DNA of 64,000 nucleotides from an uncultured Microbulbifer sp. (GCF_947489355.1 NZ_CANLDD010000009.1:1-64000); one strand, 5' to 3'; shown: positions 38,853 to 48,497, numbered from the stretch's first letter. Numbers and translations: made by a program. The notes: generated from the letters alone by a model not told the origin.

Positions 38853-39488
38853 ACAGAGCTTCCTGGATTATATAGAGTGTCCATCACGCAATACACCGGC
38901 ACATTCATCAGTTCAGACCACAGAGCTGAATACTGTAAATATATACAGATTGTTTTTCAATACCATAATGTCCTTTTTTGCGACAAAAAGAATACCCCTG
39001 TCTCTGCCTTGGCAATTTGACACATTGCTTCAGCCAATGGCTTGTCCTGTTTGGCCTTCTGGCTACAGGCTGTATCTCTATCCATACAACACTCCAACAA
39101 AAAACCAATCCGCTTAACCGGGCCTGTCCCGGTGTCTGGTAGCCGTATTCAGAAAGGTCAATATCGTGGCATCAGCGAACACTGCCCACTCGTTTCCAAC
39201 AGCCGCCAGCCCAGGCGTATACGATTGTGTGCCATGCTGGTTGTGTTTTTCAAAAATAGCTATCTCTTATCCAGCCCTCGGCAACACAATACTGACGACT
39301 GTATCGCCAACAGTGCCCAAAATAGGGGCCCCTTATGTTCACAAGGGTTGAGAGATTGCAGACCGGGCACCAAATGCGCAACACAAAGCGGTGTACTTGG
39401 TGAATAAACTCGCTCCAGATTGAATCGCGGCACTCTCTACCTGGTTTCCCTGTTGATTTGAGCCGTCTGTTTGCAGGAGAACAAGACA
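38853..39488. other. intergenic region, no gene recognised
   Basis: About 640 bases with only short broken frames on both strands. No tRNA, repeat or element recognised. Its composition is mixed, consistent with eroded coding sequence. Confidence 0.35.
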
Positions 39489-40178
39489 CTATTGCCATAG
39501 TCCCACAAGATTCCGCCGGAAAGCATTACCAATCTTCACCAGCTTTTCGCCCGCCAACCTGACTTTTTCCCTGTCCTGTGCAACTACCTTGTCCTTATTC
39601 ACCAAAAAGGATTTATGCACCTGTATAAACCGGTCGCTGGGCAGGGTTTCGGCAAAATATTTAAGGGTGGCGGCGGTAAGCAGGCAAGAATCCTCCAGCC
39701 AGACCTTGACGTAATTGCCGTAGGCTTCAAAGCACTGCACCTTGTCCAGTTCGATTTTGCGATACGCCCTATCCACCCGAATCACAATATGGCTCGGCGC
39801 GACCGGCTCCACGGGTATTGCCGTTTCTCCAGCGCGGCGTCGCACCTTATCCAGCGCCTGGGCAAAGCGCTCGGCACTGACGGGTTTCAGCAGATAGTCG
39901 GTCGCATCCAATTCAAAGCCTTCCAGCGCATACTCCTGGTAGGCAGTGCACAGGACCACCTGTGGCCGGCCAAGCAGTACCTTCAGCATATCCAGGCCAG
40001 ACAGCACCGGCATATGGATATCCAGCAGGATCAGATCCACCGGCAGTTTGGCCTGAAAAGCCAGGGCTTCAGCGGCGTTATAACACTGCCCCACTATTTC
40101 AATATCGGCGTGGGCGCGACTATGGTGCAGCAGCACTTCATGGGCCAGGGGTTCATCGTCAATGATCAGGGTGTTCAC
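39489..40178 (-). CDS. LytTR-family response regulator
   Basis: A 229-residue two-component regulator: receiver domain (about 1-115) with phospho-acceptor D53 in DLILLDIHMP and the acidic pair at residues 7-8, followed by a LytTR DNA-binding domain (about 130-229, IRVDRAYRKIELDKVQCFEA; RFIQVHKSFLVNKDKV). LytTR proteins bind spaced direct repeats. It overlaps the sensor kinase gene by 4 bases, and the opposing ABC-peptidase operon is the natural target. Confidence 0.95.
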   Translation of the reverse strand: MNTLIIDDEPLAHEVLLHHSRAHADIEIVGQCYNAAEALAFQAKLPVDLILLDIHMPVLSGLDMLKVLLGRPQVVLCTAYQEYALEGFELDATDYLLKPVSAERFAQALDKVRRRAGETAIPVEPVAPSHIVIRVDRAYRKIELDKVQCFEAYGNYVKVWLEDSCLLTAATLKYFAETLPSDRFIQVHKSFLVNKDKVVAQDREKVRLAGEKLVKIGNAFRRNLVGLWQ

Positions 40179-41692
40179 AGTTGTAACCTAAGACGGGCGT
40201 GCCAGTGCTGCCCTTGTGCTTCGCTTAGCAAGGTAAAGCGCTGCGGGTAACTTAATTGCAGGCGGCGCTTCAGGTTTGCCAGGCCTATGCCGCCCAAATC
40301 CTGGTTGGCAGTCTGCCCGGGCAGACTGTTACTGCATTCAAACACCAGCTCAGTGTCTTGCATCCGCAGGGAGAGCCGGATATAGCACTCATCCCGGCTG
40401 GCCGCTACCCCGTGTTTAAAGGCATTTTCCACCAGCATAATCAACAGCAAAGGGGCAATCTGCCACTTGCCATCAGGCACCTGGAAATCCGTTTCGATTC
40501 GGCAGCGACGCCCTGTCCGCACCTGCTGTAATTCCAGGTAGTTTTGCAAATAGACCAAATCATCCTCCAGCGACACTCTGGGTTTTTGCCCCTGGTAAAC
40601 CACATAACGCAGCAGGTCAGACAGTTTCAACACCATAGGCGCGGCCTGGGCCGATTGTGCCAGGCACAGGGCATACAGACTGTTTAGGGTATTGAACAAA
40701 AAGTGCGGGTTAACCTGCTGTTGCAGCATTTTAAGCTCAGCCCGGGCCTGTTCCCGGGTGAGTTCGGCCAGTTCACGGGCGCTTTGCTGGCGTTCAAAGG
40801 CCAGAATCAAAGGCAAACTGACCGCCCAGATAATGGTCGCCACAAGCAGATTCAGGGTATCGAAGGGGTTATGGTTTTCCGAGGGCAACAGGCTCAGTTC
40901 GGCAATATTCAAGGGCAATTGCAATACCAGAGCGCCGAACAGCGGATAAGACAATAACAACCAGCCAGCACTGCATAGCAAAAATAAATAGATACCCTGG
41001 CCCGCCAACACCTTTCGGACCAGCAAATAACGATTGACCCAATAGTAGGTAAACACCACCAATGCCATCAGCAAAAATTGCCACAGGTAATACAGACTCA
41101 GCGGCCATTGCCTGAGCATCTGGCCAATATCGAATCTGGGTTCCAACGGCTGGTTGTGCATGGGGTCAGGGTTATACACAAAGATACCGCTCATCAGCAT
41201 GACCCAACCCCCAAGACACAGCAGCAGGGCCGCATCCAGCGACAGCAGATTGCGCCACCAGGATGGCCCGCCACGGGTGCCCGGTGCTCGCTGGTAGGCC
41301 TGGTGCAACCAATACATCAGCGACAGCCCCGCTGCCAAGCTCCAAAACGGTCCACCCAGCATCAATTCCCCATTTCCCGGCAGCCTTTCCTGCACCGCCA
41401 GGCTGCAAGCCGGATAGGCAACAAATCCCAATAACCAATACAGGTAACGCCGCCAGCCAGATAAAGACGGCATGAGAAACTGCGCAATCAACAGCGGCAG
41501 GCTCTCTACCAGCAGTTGCAGTGCCGGCGACCAATAGAGCCTCCAAACATCGTGAACGCCGAAGTAGTAGCTGTGGTTTTGTAGTGTTTCGCGGTGCAGG
41601 CGGATTACCGTTTCCGCCAAGACCGCTACCAATACCGGCAACAGTGGCAACAGGGCTTGCCGGCGCGCGGGGGAACTGACCAATCTCGCCAT
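40175..41692 (-). CDS. LytS/YehU-type sensor histidine kinase
   Basis: A 505-residue membrane kinase. The ATG at 41692 (MARLVSSPARR) is preferred over a TTG seven codons upstream. Seven or eight hydrophobic helices fill residues 1-300 with no recognised sensor domain; an amphipathic linker (ARELAELTREQARAELKMLQ) leads to the His_kinase domain with the phospho-accepting His in QQVNPHFLFNTLNSL, and the ATP-binding end with VENAFKHGV and GGIGLANLKRRL. It pairs with the LytTR regulator. The signal is unknown and would be read in the membrane. Confidence 0.93.
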   Translation of the reverse strand: MARLVSSPARRQALLPLLPVLVAVLAETVIRLHRETLQNHSYYFGVHDVWRLYWSPALQLLVESLPLLIAQFLMPSLSGWRRYLYWLLGFVAYPACSLAVQERLPGNGELMLGGPFWSLAAGLSLMYWLHQAYQRAPGTRGGPSWWRNLLSLDAALLLCLGGWVMLMSGIFVYNPDPMHNQPLEPRFDIGQMLRQWPLSLYYLWQFLLMALVVFTYYWVNRYLLVRKVLAGQGIYLFLLCSAGWLLLSYPLFGALVLQLPLNIAELSLLPSENHNPFDTLNLLVATIIWAVSLPLILAFERQQSARELAELTREQARAELKMLQQQVNPHFLFNTLNSLYALCLAQSAQAAPMVLKLSDLLRYVVYQGQKPRVSLEDDLVYLQNYLELQQVRTGRRCRIETDFQVPDGKWQIAPLLLIMLVENAFKHGVAASRDECYIRLSLRMQDTELVFECSNSLPGQTANQDLGGIGLANLKRRLQLSYPQRFTLLSEAQGQHWHARLRLQL

Positions 41693-41730
41693 GCTGGGGA
41701 AACCTGCTCGCAAAGCGTAAATGCCAATTT

Positions 41731-41800
41731 TTGGCTGGCTGTCAGGGCCTGTCAGTCAAATTATGACAAACCCGTCGTTTTTACTGATAAACGACAATTT
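41731..41800. promoter_or_regulatory. candidate regulatory region between the LytTR and ABC operons
   Basis: The 214-base gap between the divergent operons contains CTGTCAG repeated with a 10-base period (41739-41755), TGTCA/TGACA arms around an A+T stretch (41750-41767), and a perfect 7-base dyad GTCGTTT (41774-41780) / AAACGAC (41789-41795). Closely spaced direct repeats are what LytTR domains bind. Assignment is inference. Confidence 0.45.
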
Positions 41801-41906
41801 ACCCTGCTGAATCCATTATGTCACAAAAACCATCCGCTTCATCATCAAAGCCTTTATGCCGTATACGGCGAGATTTAGCCTGATAAAAAAGCCGCGGAAT
41901 GAAGTG

Positions 41907-42776
41907 ATGCTACAGCTCCACAATATCCACAAAACCTACCGGGATGGCACCCAGGCCCTTAAAAACATCTCGCTGCAGTTGGGCACAGGCATGCTGGGCC
42001 TGCTCGGTCCCAACGGGGCGGGCAAGTCCAGCCTGATGCGCACTATTGCCACCATACAGGCGCCGGACAGCGGCCATATCCTGTTTGAAGGGCGGGATGT
42101 GGGTCAAGAACCGCATCTGTTGCGCAGCAGGCTGGGTTACCTGCCCCAGCACTTCGGTGTCTACCCGCATATTTCCTGCTACGCCCTGCTCGAGCACCTG
42201 GCGATGCTGAAAGGCGTGAAAGACAAACCACAGCGCCGCCGACAGATTGATCAGGTGTTGGCGCTGACTAACCTCACCGGACATGCAACCCGGCAGCCGA
42301 GCCATTTTTCCGGTGGACTGCTGCAGCGCTTCGGCGTAGCCCAGGCCCTTTTGGGCAACCCGCAGATTCTGATTTTCGATGAACCCACCGAAGGACTGGA
42401 CCCGGCCGAACGATTGCGCCTGCACCAACTATTGCACGATATTGCCCAAACACGCCTGGTGCTGTTCTCCACCCACATTGTTGAAGATATCGAGCATTTG
42501 GCCGGGCACACCGCCCTATTGCTCGGCGGTGCGATTGTCGCCAGCGGTCATACCCGCGCCTTATTTAGCAACCTGGACGGGAAGATTTGGCAGGGCCCGC
42601 CCAAAGACCCCTTGCCCTGCAATACGCAACTGCTTAGCCAGCGCCTGCATTATGGCAGGCCGGTGGTGCGCCTTTTCAGCGAGCAGTGCCCGGCTGCGGA
42701 ATTTGAACCCGTTCCGCCCAGCCTGCAGGACCGCTACTTTCTGACTCTGCAAAAGCACACGGGAGAGATTGCCTGA
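41907..42776 (+). CDS. ABC transporter ATP-binding protein
   Basis: A 289-residue ABC ATPase partnering the fused permease downstream. Walker A GPNGAGKSSL at residues 34-43, Q-loop region near YLPQHFGVYP, signature SHFSGGLLQRFGVAQAL, Walker B ILIFDEPTEGLDP, and switch His in LFSTHIVEDI. The ATG at 41907 (MLQLHNIHKTY) is the family-like start. A C-terminal extension of about 70 residues follows the ATPase core. The stop overlaps the next start by one base (TGATG), so translation is coupled. Confidence 0.95.
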   Translation: MLQLHNIHKTYRDGTQALKNISLQLGTGMLGLLGPNGAGKSSLMRTIATIQAPDSGHILFEGRDVGQEPHLLRSRLGYLPQHFGVYPHISCYALLEHLAMLKGVKDKPQRRRQIDQVLALTNLTGHATRQPSHFSGGLLQRFGVAQALLGNPQILIFDEPTEGLDPAERLRLHQLLHDIAQTRLVLFSTHIVEDIEHLAGHTALLLGGAIVASGHTRALFSNLDGKIWQGPPKDPLPCNTQLLSQRLHYGRPVVRLFSEQCPAAEFEPVPPSLQDRYFLTLQKHTGEIA

Positions 42777-45700
42777 TGGCTGGCGCGCGCATTATCAACG
42801 AGGTGCAACTTAACCTGCGTCAACCGCTTTGCTGGATACTGGCACCATTGGCGGGGCTGTTCGGATTTTTTGTCGGTCGGGGCATCCACGTTCGCCAGGC
42901 AGAACTGTTCAGTGATCCACACCTGCTACATCTGGTGGGGGCCCTGTGCATGATGGCGCTGCCCTGGGCAACCTGCCTGCTGGCCGGTTTCGCCCTGTAT
43001 CGCGCCACTGGCCATCAGATGTACGAGTTAACCCTCGCGACTCCGCTATCACAGGCCAGGCAGCAGGCCATTCAGGCCACCGGCCTCTGTCTGGTGCTGA
43101 TCCTGCTTGGCATACTGGCAGCGCTTGGTGTGCAAGCTGGCCTGATCAGCAGCGCCGAAAAGCTGCCGGATATACTTGGCCTGCTGATTGCGGGATTAAA
43201 ATTACAGGGCTTGCAACTGCTGATCGGTATACCGGCAGTATTGTTGTTTGTGTCAGTCTTCTGGCTGCTGCGCAACCTAAGCCCATCGCCGCTGCTGGTT
43301 TATCTGGGCGGCTTGTTGTGGTTTATCAGTTATATGCTGCTGGCCAGTGCCAGCGGCTCGCCGCTGATGGCGAGTTCCCAAACCCCCACCCCCTGGTTAT
43401 TAAACACGATGGGGTACCTGGATTGGTTTGGTCTTTCGGTGCTGATGGCCAAACAGCCTGATTTGATCCTGCTTGGGGCAAACAGGATACTGGTATTGCT
43501 TGCCGCCTTCACCATAGCCTTTACCGCTTTTCACCTGGCCGGGCGCTGTTTCACGTCTTGGGCAAAACCCGCATCACAGCGTCCAGCCCAACAGCGCGCG
43601 CGCACGCCAGCCGTGTTTGCCTTTACTGCGGTTAAACCACAGGGTTTTGTACAGTTTACAGCCCTGGCGCGCCTGCAATGTGCGCAAGCTTTTAAGCGCC
43701 CGATGGTGTGGCTACTGGGCCTGGTCTGGTGTTTTGTGGTCCTTGGTGAAACTTACCCGTCTCTCAACCAGGCAGAGCCAGGCGCACTGCTGGCCGGGCT
43801 AAGTCTGGATGCCATCAACCGTTTTATGTGGGATCTGGTGCCGCTGTTTGGCTCAATGCTGCTGCTGTATTTCAGTGATTGGCTTACCCGGCGCGATCAG
43901 CGGTTGCATTTCACGGGTATTCTTCATGCCCTGCCCCTCTCCCCATCTGCCGTGCTCCCGGCCAGAGTGGTCAGCCTGCTCACCCTGCTCCTGGCATTTT
44001 TGCTGCTGACCGCCCTGGCATCCATAGTGTGCCAATGGCTGAAACAAAGCCCCATCGGGCTGGGTGACTACGGGCGTTTTATCCTCTACGCGGGACTGCC
44101 ACTGGCAGCCCTGGGGACGGTGTTTGTGGCCATTCAGGCGGTTATACAGAACCGGCTCGCTGCACTGTTACTCTGTTTTCTGCTGTTGATCCTGCGCTTT
44201 ACCCCCCTTGCCGACCTGCTGGGTCTGCATCACCCTTTGCTGCGCCCGTTTGCAACACCGCTGATGCCTGCAGATGGGTATATTGGCTATAGTGCCAATC
44301 TGGACGGTTTCCGGGCTTTTACCCTGTTCTGGTGGCTGCTGGCAGCACTGCTGCTGCTCACCGCCATTCTGGCAAACCGGCAGGGCCGAAAAAGCGGCGT
44401 TCACTGGCGAAACATTCCGGCCTTGCTGGGCCTTGCCGCACTGGCCAGCTTGCTGGTGCAGCAAGGGACAGACATCCAGACCGGCCTAGATGCCAATGGT
44501 CGCAACTTGGACCCGGACAGCCGCGCCGCCATGCTGGCTGACTACGAAAAAGGTTATCGGTCTTTTGCCGAGCTGCCCATGCCGGTAATTGCCCGGGTCA
44601 ACACCCGGGTGGATTTCTTTCCCAAGCAGCGCCAAGTGCGGGTTAGTGGGCAATATCATTTGGAAAACCCGCACGCCCAGGCTGTACGAACCCTGTTGAT
44701 CGGTGAATACTGGCAAACCCCGTTAAGCCATATCAGCCTGGATGCAAAAGCCGAATTGGAATACAACCGCAAGCTGGGCCAGCGGTTATATCAATTGGCA
44801 ACGCCACTGCACCCGGGGCAATCCCTGAGTCTGGATTTCAGCCTGGTGCTGGTACAAAACGGTTATCAGCCGCTGCCCACGCATAAGATACTCACTGAAG
44901 ATTTCAGCTATCTGCGCGCTATTCCCTACTTCCCGGTTATCGGCTATCTGCCAATACGCGAACTTGGCAGCGAGGACTTGCGCCGCCAATTTGATCTGCC
45001 GGAAAAACCGCAGCAGTCTGTGGAACTGGCCCTGGCCTCAAGGGATAAAAACAAGGATGGCTACGACTGGTCGCTAATGGAAACTCAGATCTCGACCCCC
45101 TTGGGTTATCAGAGTTTTACCCAGGGCGAGCTGGTGAAAAGCTGGCAGCAGGATAAGCGCCAGTTCCGCCGGTTCGTCACCCAGCAGCCGGTGCGCAACC
45201 TGCAGGGATTTATCGCCGCGCCATTGAAACTGAGCACCCGGCACTTGGACGGGGCAAAATTACAAGTGGCCTATTTGCCGCAACACCAGACCAATGTGGA
45301 AATGACGCTGGATGCCATGGCGCAAACAGTCAGTTTTTTATCCACACATATTGGCCCCTATAATGGCCATACCCTGACCCTGGTAGAAAAGCCGGATATG
45401 GGCCCCACCGGCTACGCCCTGCCGCAATTATTGCTTATCGGCAGTGGGGTCGGCTTTCGCGCCTTGCAGAATACGGAATTGCCCTACAGCCAGGCCTATC
45501 GGCGCGCCGTGCATGAAACCGCGCACCAATGGTTCGGTCATTGGTTTGGCAATGGTATTGCGCAAGACAGCGCCTTCCTGGTGGAATCCCTGGCCAAGTA
45601 CGTAGAGCTGGTGATGCTGGAACGTTATCGGGGCAAGGCTGCCATGTTGGCACTGGTCGCCTATGAGCGCGCACGTTATGAAACTGCCGAGGGCCATAAC

Positions 45701-45991
45701 CGCCAAGCCCTGCTCAGCCTGGTCAGCGCCGACTCTCCCCATGATCAGTATGCCCGCGCTACCCTGGCCTTTGCCCGGCTGCGCCAGACCGTGGGTGATA
45801 CCCCTATCCTCGCCGCCCTTGGCGAGCTGAACAAAAAGCATGGCTACCCTGCCCCACCCGCCAGCTCTGTGGATTTTGTCAATGCCCTTGTGCGCCAGGC
45901 CCCCGCCCAGCGCGAATTGATCGAAACCCTGTTTACCCGCCCCGTGCCCGTAGCTCAGTGGCTGAGTGAACTGGCAACAGAACAACCGTAA
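42776..45991 (+). CDS. ABC permease fused to an M1-type metallopeptidase domain
   Basis: A 1071-residue fusion. Residues 1-560 contain two bundles of about six hydrophobic helices each (1-255 and 300-560), typical of ABC-2 exporter permeases. After one more helix near 570-585, residues 600-1071 form an M1-aminopeptidase-like domain outside the membrane. Zinc ligands H913 and H917 lie in HETAHQWFGH, with catalytic E914 and third ligand E937 (LVESLAKY). The GxMEN exopeptidase motif is replaced by PDMGPTGYA, so substrate handling may differ. No frameshift joins the parts; the fusion is real and is known from other gammaproteobacteria. The substrate is unknown. Confidence 0.93.
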   Translation: MAGARIINEVQLNLRQPLCWILAPLAGLFGFFVGRGIHVRQAELFSDPHLLHLVGALCMMALPWATCLLAGFALYRATGHQMYELTLATPLSQARQQAIQATGLCLVLILLGILAALGVQAGLISSAEKLPDILGLLIAGLKLQGLQLLIGIPAVLLFVSVFWLLRNLSPSPLLVYLGGLLWFISYMLLASASGSPLMASSQTPTPWLLNTMGYLDWFGLSVLMAKQPDLILLGANRILVLLAAFTIAFTAFHLAGRCFTSWAKPASQRPAQQRARTPAVFAFTAVKPQGFVQFTALARLQCAQAFKRPMVWLLGLVWCFVVLGETYPSLNQAEPGALLAGLSLDAINRFMWDLVPLFGSMLLLYFSDWLTRRDQRLHFTGILHALPLSPSAVLPARVVSLLTLLLAFLLLTALASIVCQWLKQSPIGLGDYGRFILYAGLPLAALGTVFVAIQAVIQNRLAALLLCFLLLILRFTPLADLLGLHHPLLRPFATPLMPADGYIGYSANLDGFRAFTLFWWLLAALLLLTAILANRQGRKSGVHWRNIPALLGLAALASLLVQQGTDIQTGLDANGRNLDPDSRAAMLADYEKGYRSFAELPMPVIARVNTRVDFFPKQRQVRVSGQYHLENPHAQAVRTLLIGEYWQTPLSHISLDAKAELEYNRKLGQRLYQLATPLHPGQSLSLDFSLVLVQNGYQPLPTHKILTEDFSYLRAIPYFPVIGYLPIRELGSEDLRRQFDLPEKPQQSVELALASRDKNKDGYDWSLMETQISTPLGYQSFTQGELVKSWQQDKRQFRRFVTQQPVRNLQGFIAAPLKLSTRHLDGAKLQVAYLPQHQTNVEMTLDAMAQTVSFLSTHIGPYNGHTLTLVEKPDMGPTGYALPQLLLIGSGVGFRALQNTELPYSQAYRRAVHETAHQWFGHWFGNGIAQDSAFLVESLAKYVELVMLERYRGKAAMLALVAYERARYETAEGHNRQALLSLVSADSPHDQYARATLAFARLRQTVGDTPILAALGELNKKHGYPAPPASSVDFVNALVRQAPAQRELIETLFTRPVPVAQWLSELATEQP

Positions 45992-46081
45992 CCATGCCCA
46001 CAGAGTAGATTGATTCCGCGACTGCCGAATTCAAAACTGCCAAGCCAGCGGTTTTGAACTTCGGCCTAAGATGAGGGGCTG

Positions 46082-46783
46082 TTACAGGCTCAGCGTCCAC
46101 TCGGGCATCCAATTCAATGCCCAAGTCTCCAGTACTTTGTCAAATCCACTCAGCACCATGATGCCAAGCAGCAACAGTATGATGCCGAGTAGCACCTTGC
46201 CGCCGATTGCAAATACCCCAATCGACGGCGAGAGGCGACTGTAGATTTTCCGTGACAGGCCTCCGGCGATAAGCAGTGCTGCGCCAGTACCCACCCCGAA
46301 AGAGAACATCACCATAAACGACTGACCCAATTGCTGCCCCATGGAAGCGAGCGCAATAGCAGCCCCCAGAGTGGGACCAACACAGGGCAACCAGATCATT
46401 CCCGTGAGAAAGCCAATACCAAATTGCCCCGCCCAGGCACCGTCACCGGCAATGCCCGCACCGGCTGTGATCTTCGATAAGCGCAATGTCAACCAATCGG
46501 AAAGTGGCTTGATCAATAGCACAAGAGCAACAACAATAAGCAGAATCGCTGCAATATAGCGAAACAGCTCGGGGTCCAATCCCAGGGAGACCAACAGGAA
46601 ACTCAGCACTGTGCCTGCCAGAGCGAACGACAGGCTGAGCCCTGTGGCAAGCGCATAAGGGCCCCAGCGCCCGGCACTGCTAGAGGCGCCAACCACCATT
46701 GGCACCAGGGGCCAGACACAGGGCGAGAGAATACTAAGCGTACCCGCAAGCAGGGCCAGCGGAATCGCACTGAACTCAAACAT
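46082..46783 (-). CDS. CcdA/DsbD-like cytochrome c biogenesis membrane protein
   Basis: A 233-residue inner-membrane thiol carrier with six or seven helices. The two redox cysteines are C22 in ILSPCVWPLVP and the one in WLPCVGPTLG near residue 132, both beside prolines as in CcdA and the DsbD centre. It moves electrons from cytosolic thioredoxin to an outside thioredoxin-like partner. The partner gene lies immediately upstream and overlaps it by 8 bases. Confidence 0.92.
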   Translation of the reverse strand: MFEFSAIPLALLAGTLSILSPCVWPLVPMVVGASSSAGRWGPYALATGLSLSFALAGTVLSFLLVSLGLDPELFRYIAAILLIVVALVLLIKPLSDWLTLRLSKITAGAGIAGDGAWAGQFGIGFLTGMIWLPCVGPTLGAAIALASMGQQLGQSFMVMFSFGVGTGAALLIAGGLSRKIYSRLSPSIGVFAIGGKVLLGIILLLLGIMVLSGFDKVLETWALNWMPEWTLSL

Positions 46784-47186
46784 GCTTGGCGCAGGCCTTC
46801 ACGGAATTAAAGATATTCTGGCGAATGACATCGGGGCGTGTTTCAGCAACGCTGAACCAAACCTGCTCCGCCCCCCGGTAAAGCAGCAAGGTCGACTGCC
46901 GAGGCGCGCGGAAATGCTTGACCCATTCTTTCTGTTGGTCGAAGTTCACCTCCAGAATTGTCAAACCGCACTGGGGATTCTCCTTCTGGAACTGCGTGAG
47001 AATCTGCTTTTGCTTTTTGCAGGTAGGACACCAGTCTGCTCGCACATCAATCAAAACCGGCTGCTTGGCAAGCTGCAGTTCCGTGAAGCGCGCTTTGGAA
47101 AATGCCTCCCCCGCTGATACCTGGGGTACGACTAGCAGTAGTGAAGTGACAAGTAGTGCGGGAAGAAACCAGTGGAGAACTTTCAT
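46776..47186 (-). CDS. periplasmic thioredoxin-fold protein
   Basis: A 136-residue exported or membrane-anchored thioredoxin-like protein. From MKVLHWFLPALLV (ATG 47186) a signal anchor covers about 1-25, followed by a thioredoxin fold with active site WCPTC (VLIDVRADWCPTCKKQK). An ATG three codons earlier (47195) is possible; GAGGAT lies close to it. Together with the CcdA-like protein it forms a split DsbD: membrane centre plus soluble acceptor, for reducing periplasmic disulfides. Confidence 0.9.
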   Translation of the reverse strand: MKVLHWFLPALLVTSLLLVVPQVSAGEAFSKARFTELQLAKQPVLIDVRADWCPTCKKQKQILTQFQKENPQCGLTILEVNFDQQKEWVKHFRAPRQSTLLLYRGAEQVWFSVAETRPDVIRQNIFNSVKACAKHV

Positions 47187-47195
47187 ACCAATCAT

Positions 47196-47740
47196 ATCCT
47201 CAATATAAAGGGGCGGGAGACCACTCAACCGTCATCGGTTACATCACTAACTTAGTCGCCATTCACAGCAAACCATTACATATCCTGGCTGGAAATTTCA
47301 TAGCAGACAAAACTGCCACGTTGTGGGTGCTCTCTGCGCCAAATTCGAGCCTGCAGAGCGGGAGCTGAATGCTGCTGTTAAGCTGAGCTGTGGCAGGTAG
47401 CGAACGGCTGAAAAGAGGCACGGTTAATTCAGTTAGGCAGGACGCCATGATGGACCAGTAAAAGTGACTCAGCCCGGTAACCAGATCGCCAGCCACCCGG
47501 AAATCCCACCTGTGGTAAGCACGCAAGACAGGTTTGGCATGAAATTTGCGTTAAGCACCCCCTGAGATCCCTCCCTTCCCCTATAAGCCCAAAAACCGCT
47601 CGATATTCACATGATCGCCGTCTTTACCTCTTCCTTGTGCTAACAAACAGGCTTAAAAGCGAACTTATTGCTCAAAAAACGCTCACTCAATTCCCTCGCC
47701 ACGATACCTCGCAGGTATATTTATAGCCGGTGAATTCGGG
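47196..47740. other. intergenic region, no gene recognised
   Basis: About 545 bases between the thioredoxin-like gene (minus) and the cold-shock gene (plus). A minus-strand frame at 47263-47526 has no ribosome binding site or motif. The right end holds the cold-shock promoter. Confidence 0.4.
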
Positions 47741-47746
47741 TATAAT
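47741..47746 (+). promoter_or_regulatory. -10 box of the cold-shock gene
   Basis: A consensus TATAAT 33 bases before the start codon, with a weak TTTATA about 17 bases upstream. The implied leader is only about 25 bases, too short for the long thermosensor leader of E. coli cspA, so this gene may be constitutive. Confidence 0.5.
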
Positions 47747-47778
47747 TGGCCTTTTAGCAACAATCAAGAGCAGAGAGA

Positions 47779-47985
47779 ATGAGAAAAGGTACCGTTAAGT
47801 GGTTCAATGCCGACAAAGGCTTCGGCTTCATTACACCGGATGACGGTAGTAAAGATTTGTTTGTTCATCATTCAGAAATTCAAGCGGGCGGTGGATACGC
47901 AACATTGGCCGATGGCCAAAAGGTTGAATTCGAAGTTGGACAAGGCCAGAAAGGTCCTTGCGCAAACAAGGTCGTGCCACTGTAA
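47779..47985 (+). CDS. cold-shock domain protein (CspA family)
   Basis: A 68-residue single-stranded nucleic acid chaperone with one cold-shock domain: [20 protein letters not shown] (RNP1 KGFGFI) and DLFVHHSEI (RNP2). It melts RNA secondary structure. It is a monocistronic gene with its own -10 box and two following hairpins. Which paralogue it is cannot be decided. Confidence 0.95.
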   Translation: MRKGTVKWFNADKGFGFITPDDGSKDLFVHHSEIQAGGGYATLADGQKVEFEVGQGQKGPCANKVVPL

Positions 47986-47992
47986 TAGCCAA

Positions 47993-48049
47993 GAGACGAC
48001 CGAAGAGTAAACGTCGTCTCAATGCGAAAGCCCAGTATTTGCTGGGCTT
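47993..48049 (+). terminator. two consecutive hairpins after the cold-shock gene
   Basis: GAGACGAC (47993-48000) pairs with GTCGTCTC (48013-48020), and AAGCCCAG (48028-48035) pairs with CTGGGCTT (48042-48049). There is no long T run, so they may end transcription weakly or protect the short mRNA from 3' decay. Confidence 0.55.
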
Positions 48050-48497
48050 GATATGAGCCACCCGACACCAGCCCAGGCTCTCCCGGGCTAATAGTATATT
48101 TCCCGATATTTGACACAGACTACCGGGCCGGAAGGAACAGCTCATTAGTCAATCGCTTTGGCCTCCAGTGCGTAAACAAGATTTTCCTGCTGGCAACCCG
48201 CTTCCGCAATACTCAGATGAATCACAAGCCGCTAAAATAATATCCCACTGGGCCTGATAATTGATGCCACATCCGAATCAGCCCCCAGAGAGAGGGATAA
48301 AATACCGAAACTCTGAAAATTGTGCCTCCACCAACCCGGAGATCAAACACCGCATTTCAGTATATTTAAACGCCAGCCAAGAAAACCCAGCCCATATTAC
48401 GTATCGCTGCTTGATTTCCCTCGACTATCGCCATCCCAACTTCATTGGCAGCACTGCTTTATACCTCCTGATTAATCCACCCATATTTTTTACCAGA
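48050..48497. other. intergenic region, no gene recognised
   Basis: About 450 bases between convergent genes. No motif-bearing frame, RNA gene or repeat is seen. Confidence 0.4.

Noticed and set aside
42776..45991. ABC-M1 fusion as an assembly artefact
   Set aside because: The frame is continuous over 1071 codons, the junction has a membrane helix and linker, and such fusions are known in other gammaproteobacteria.
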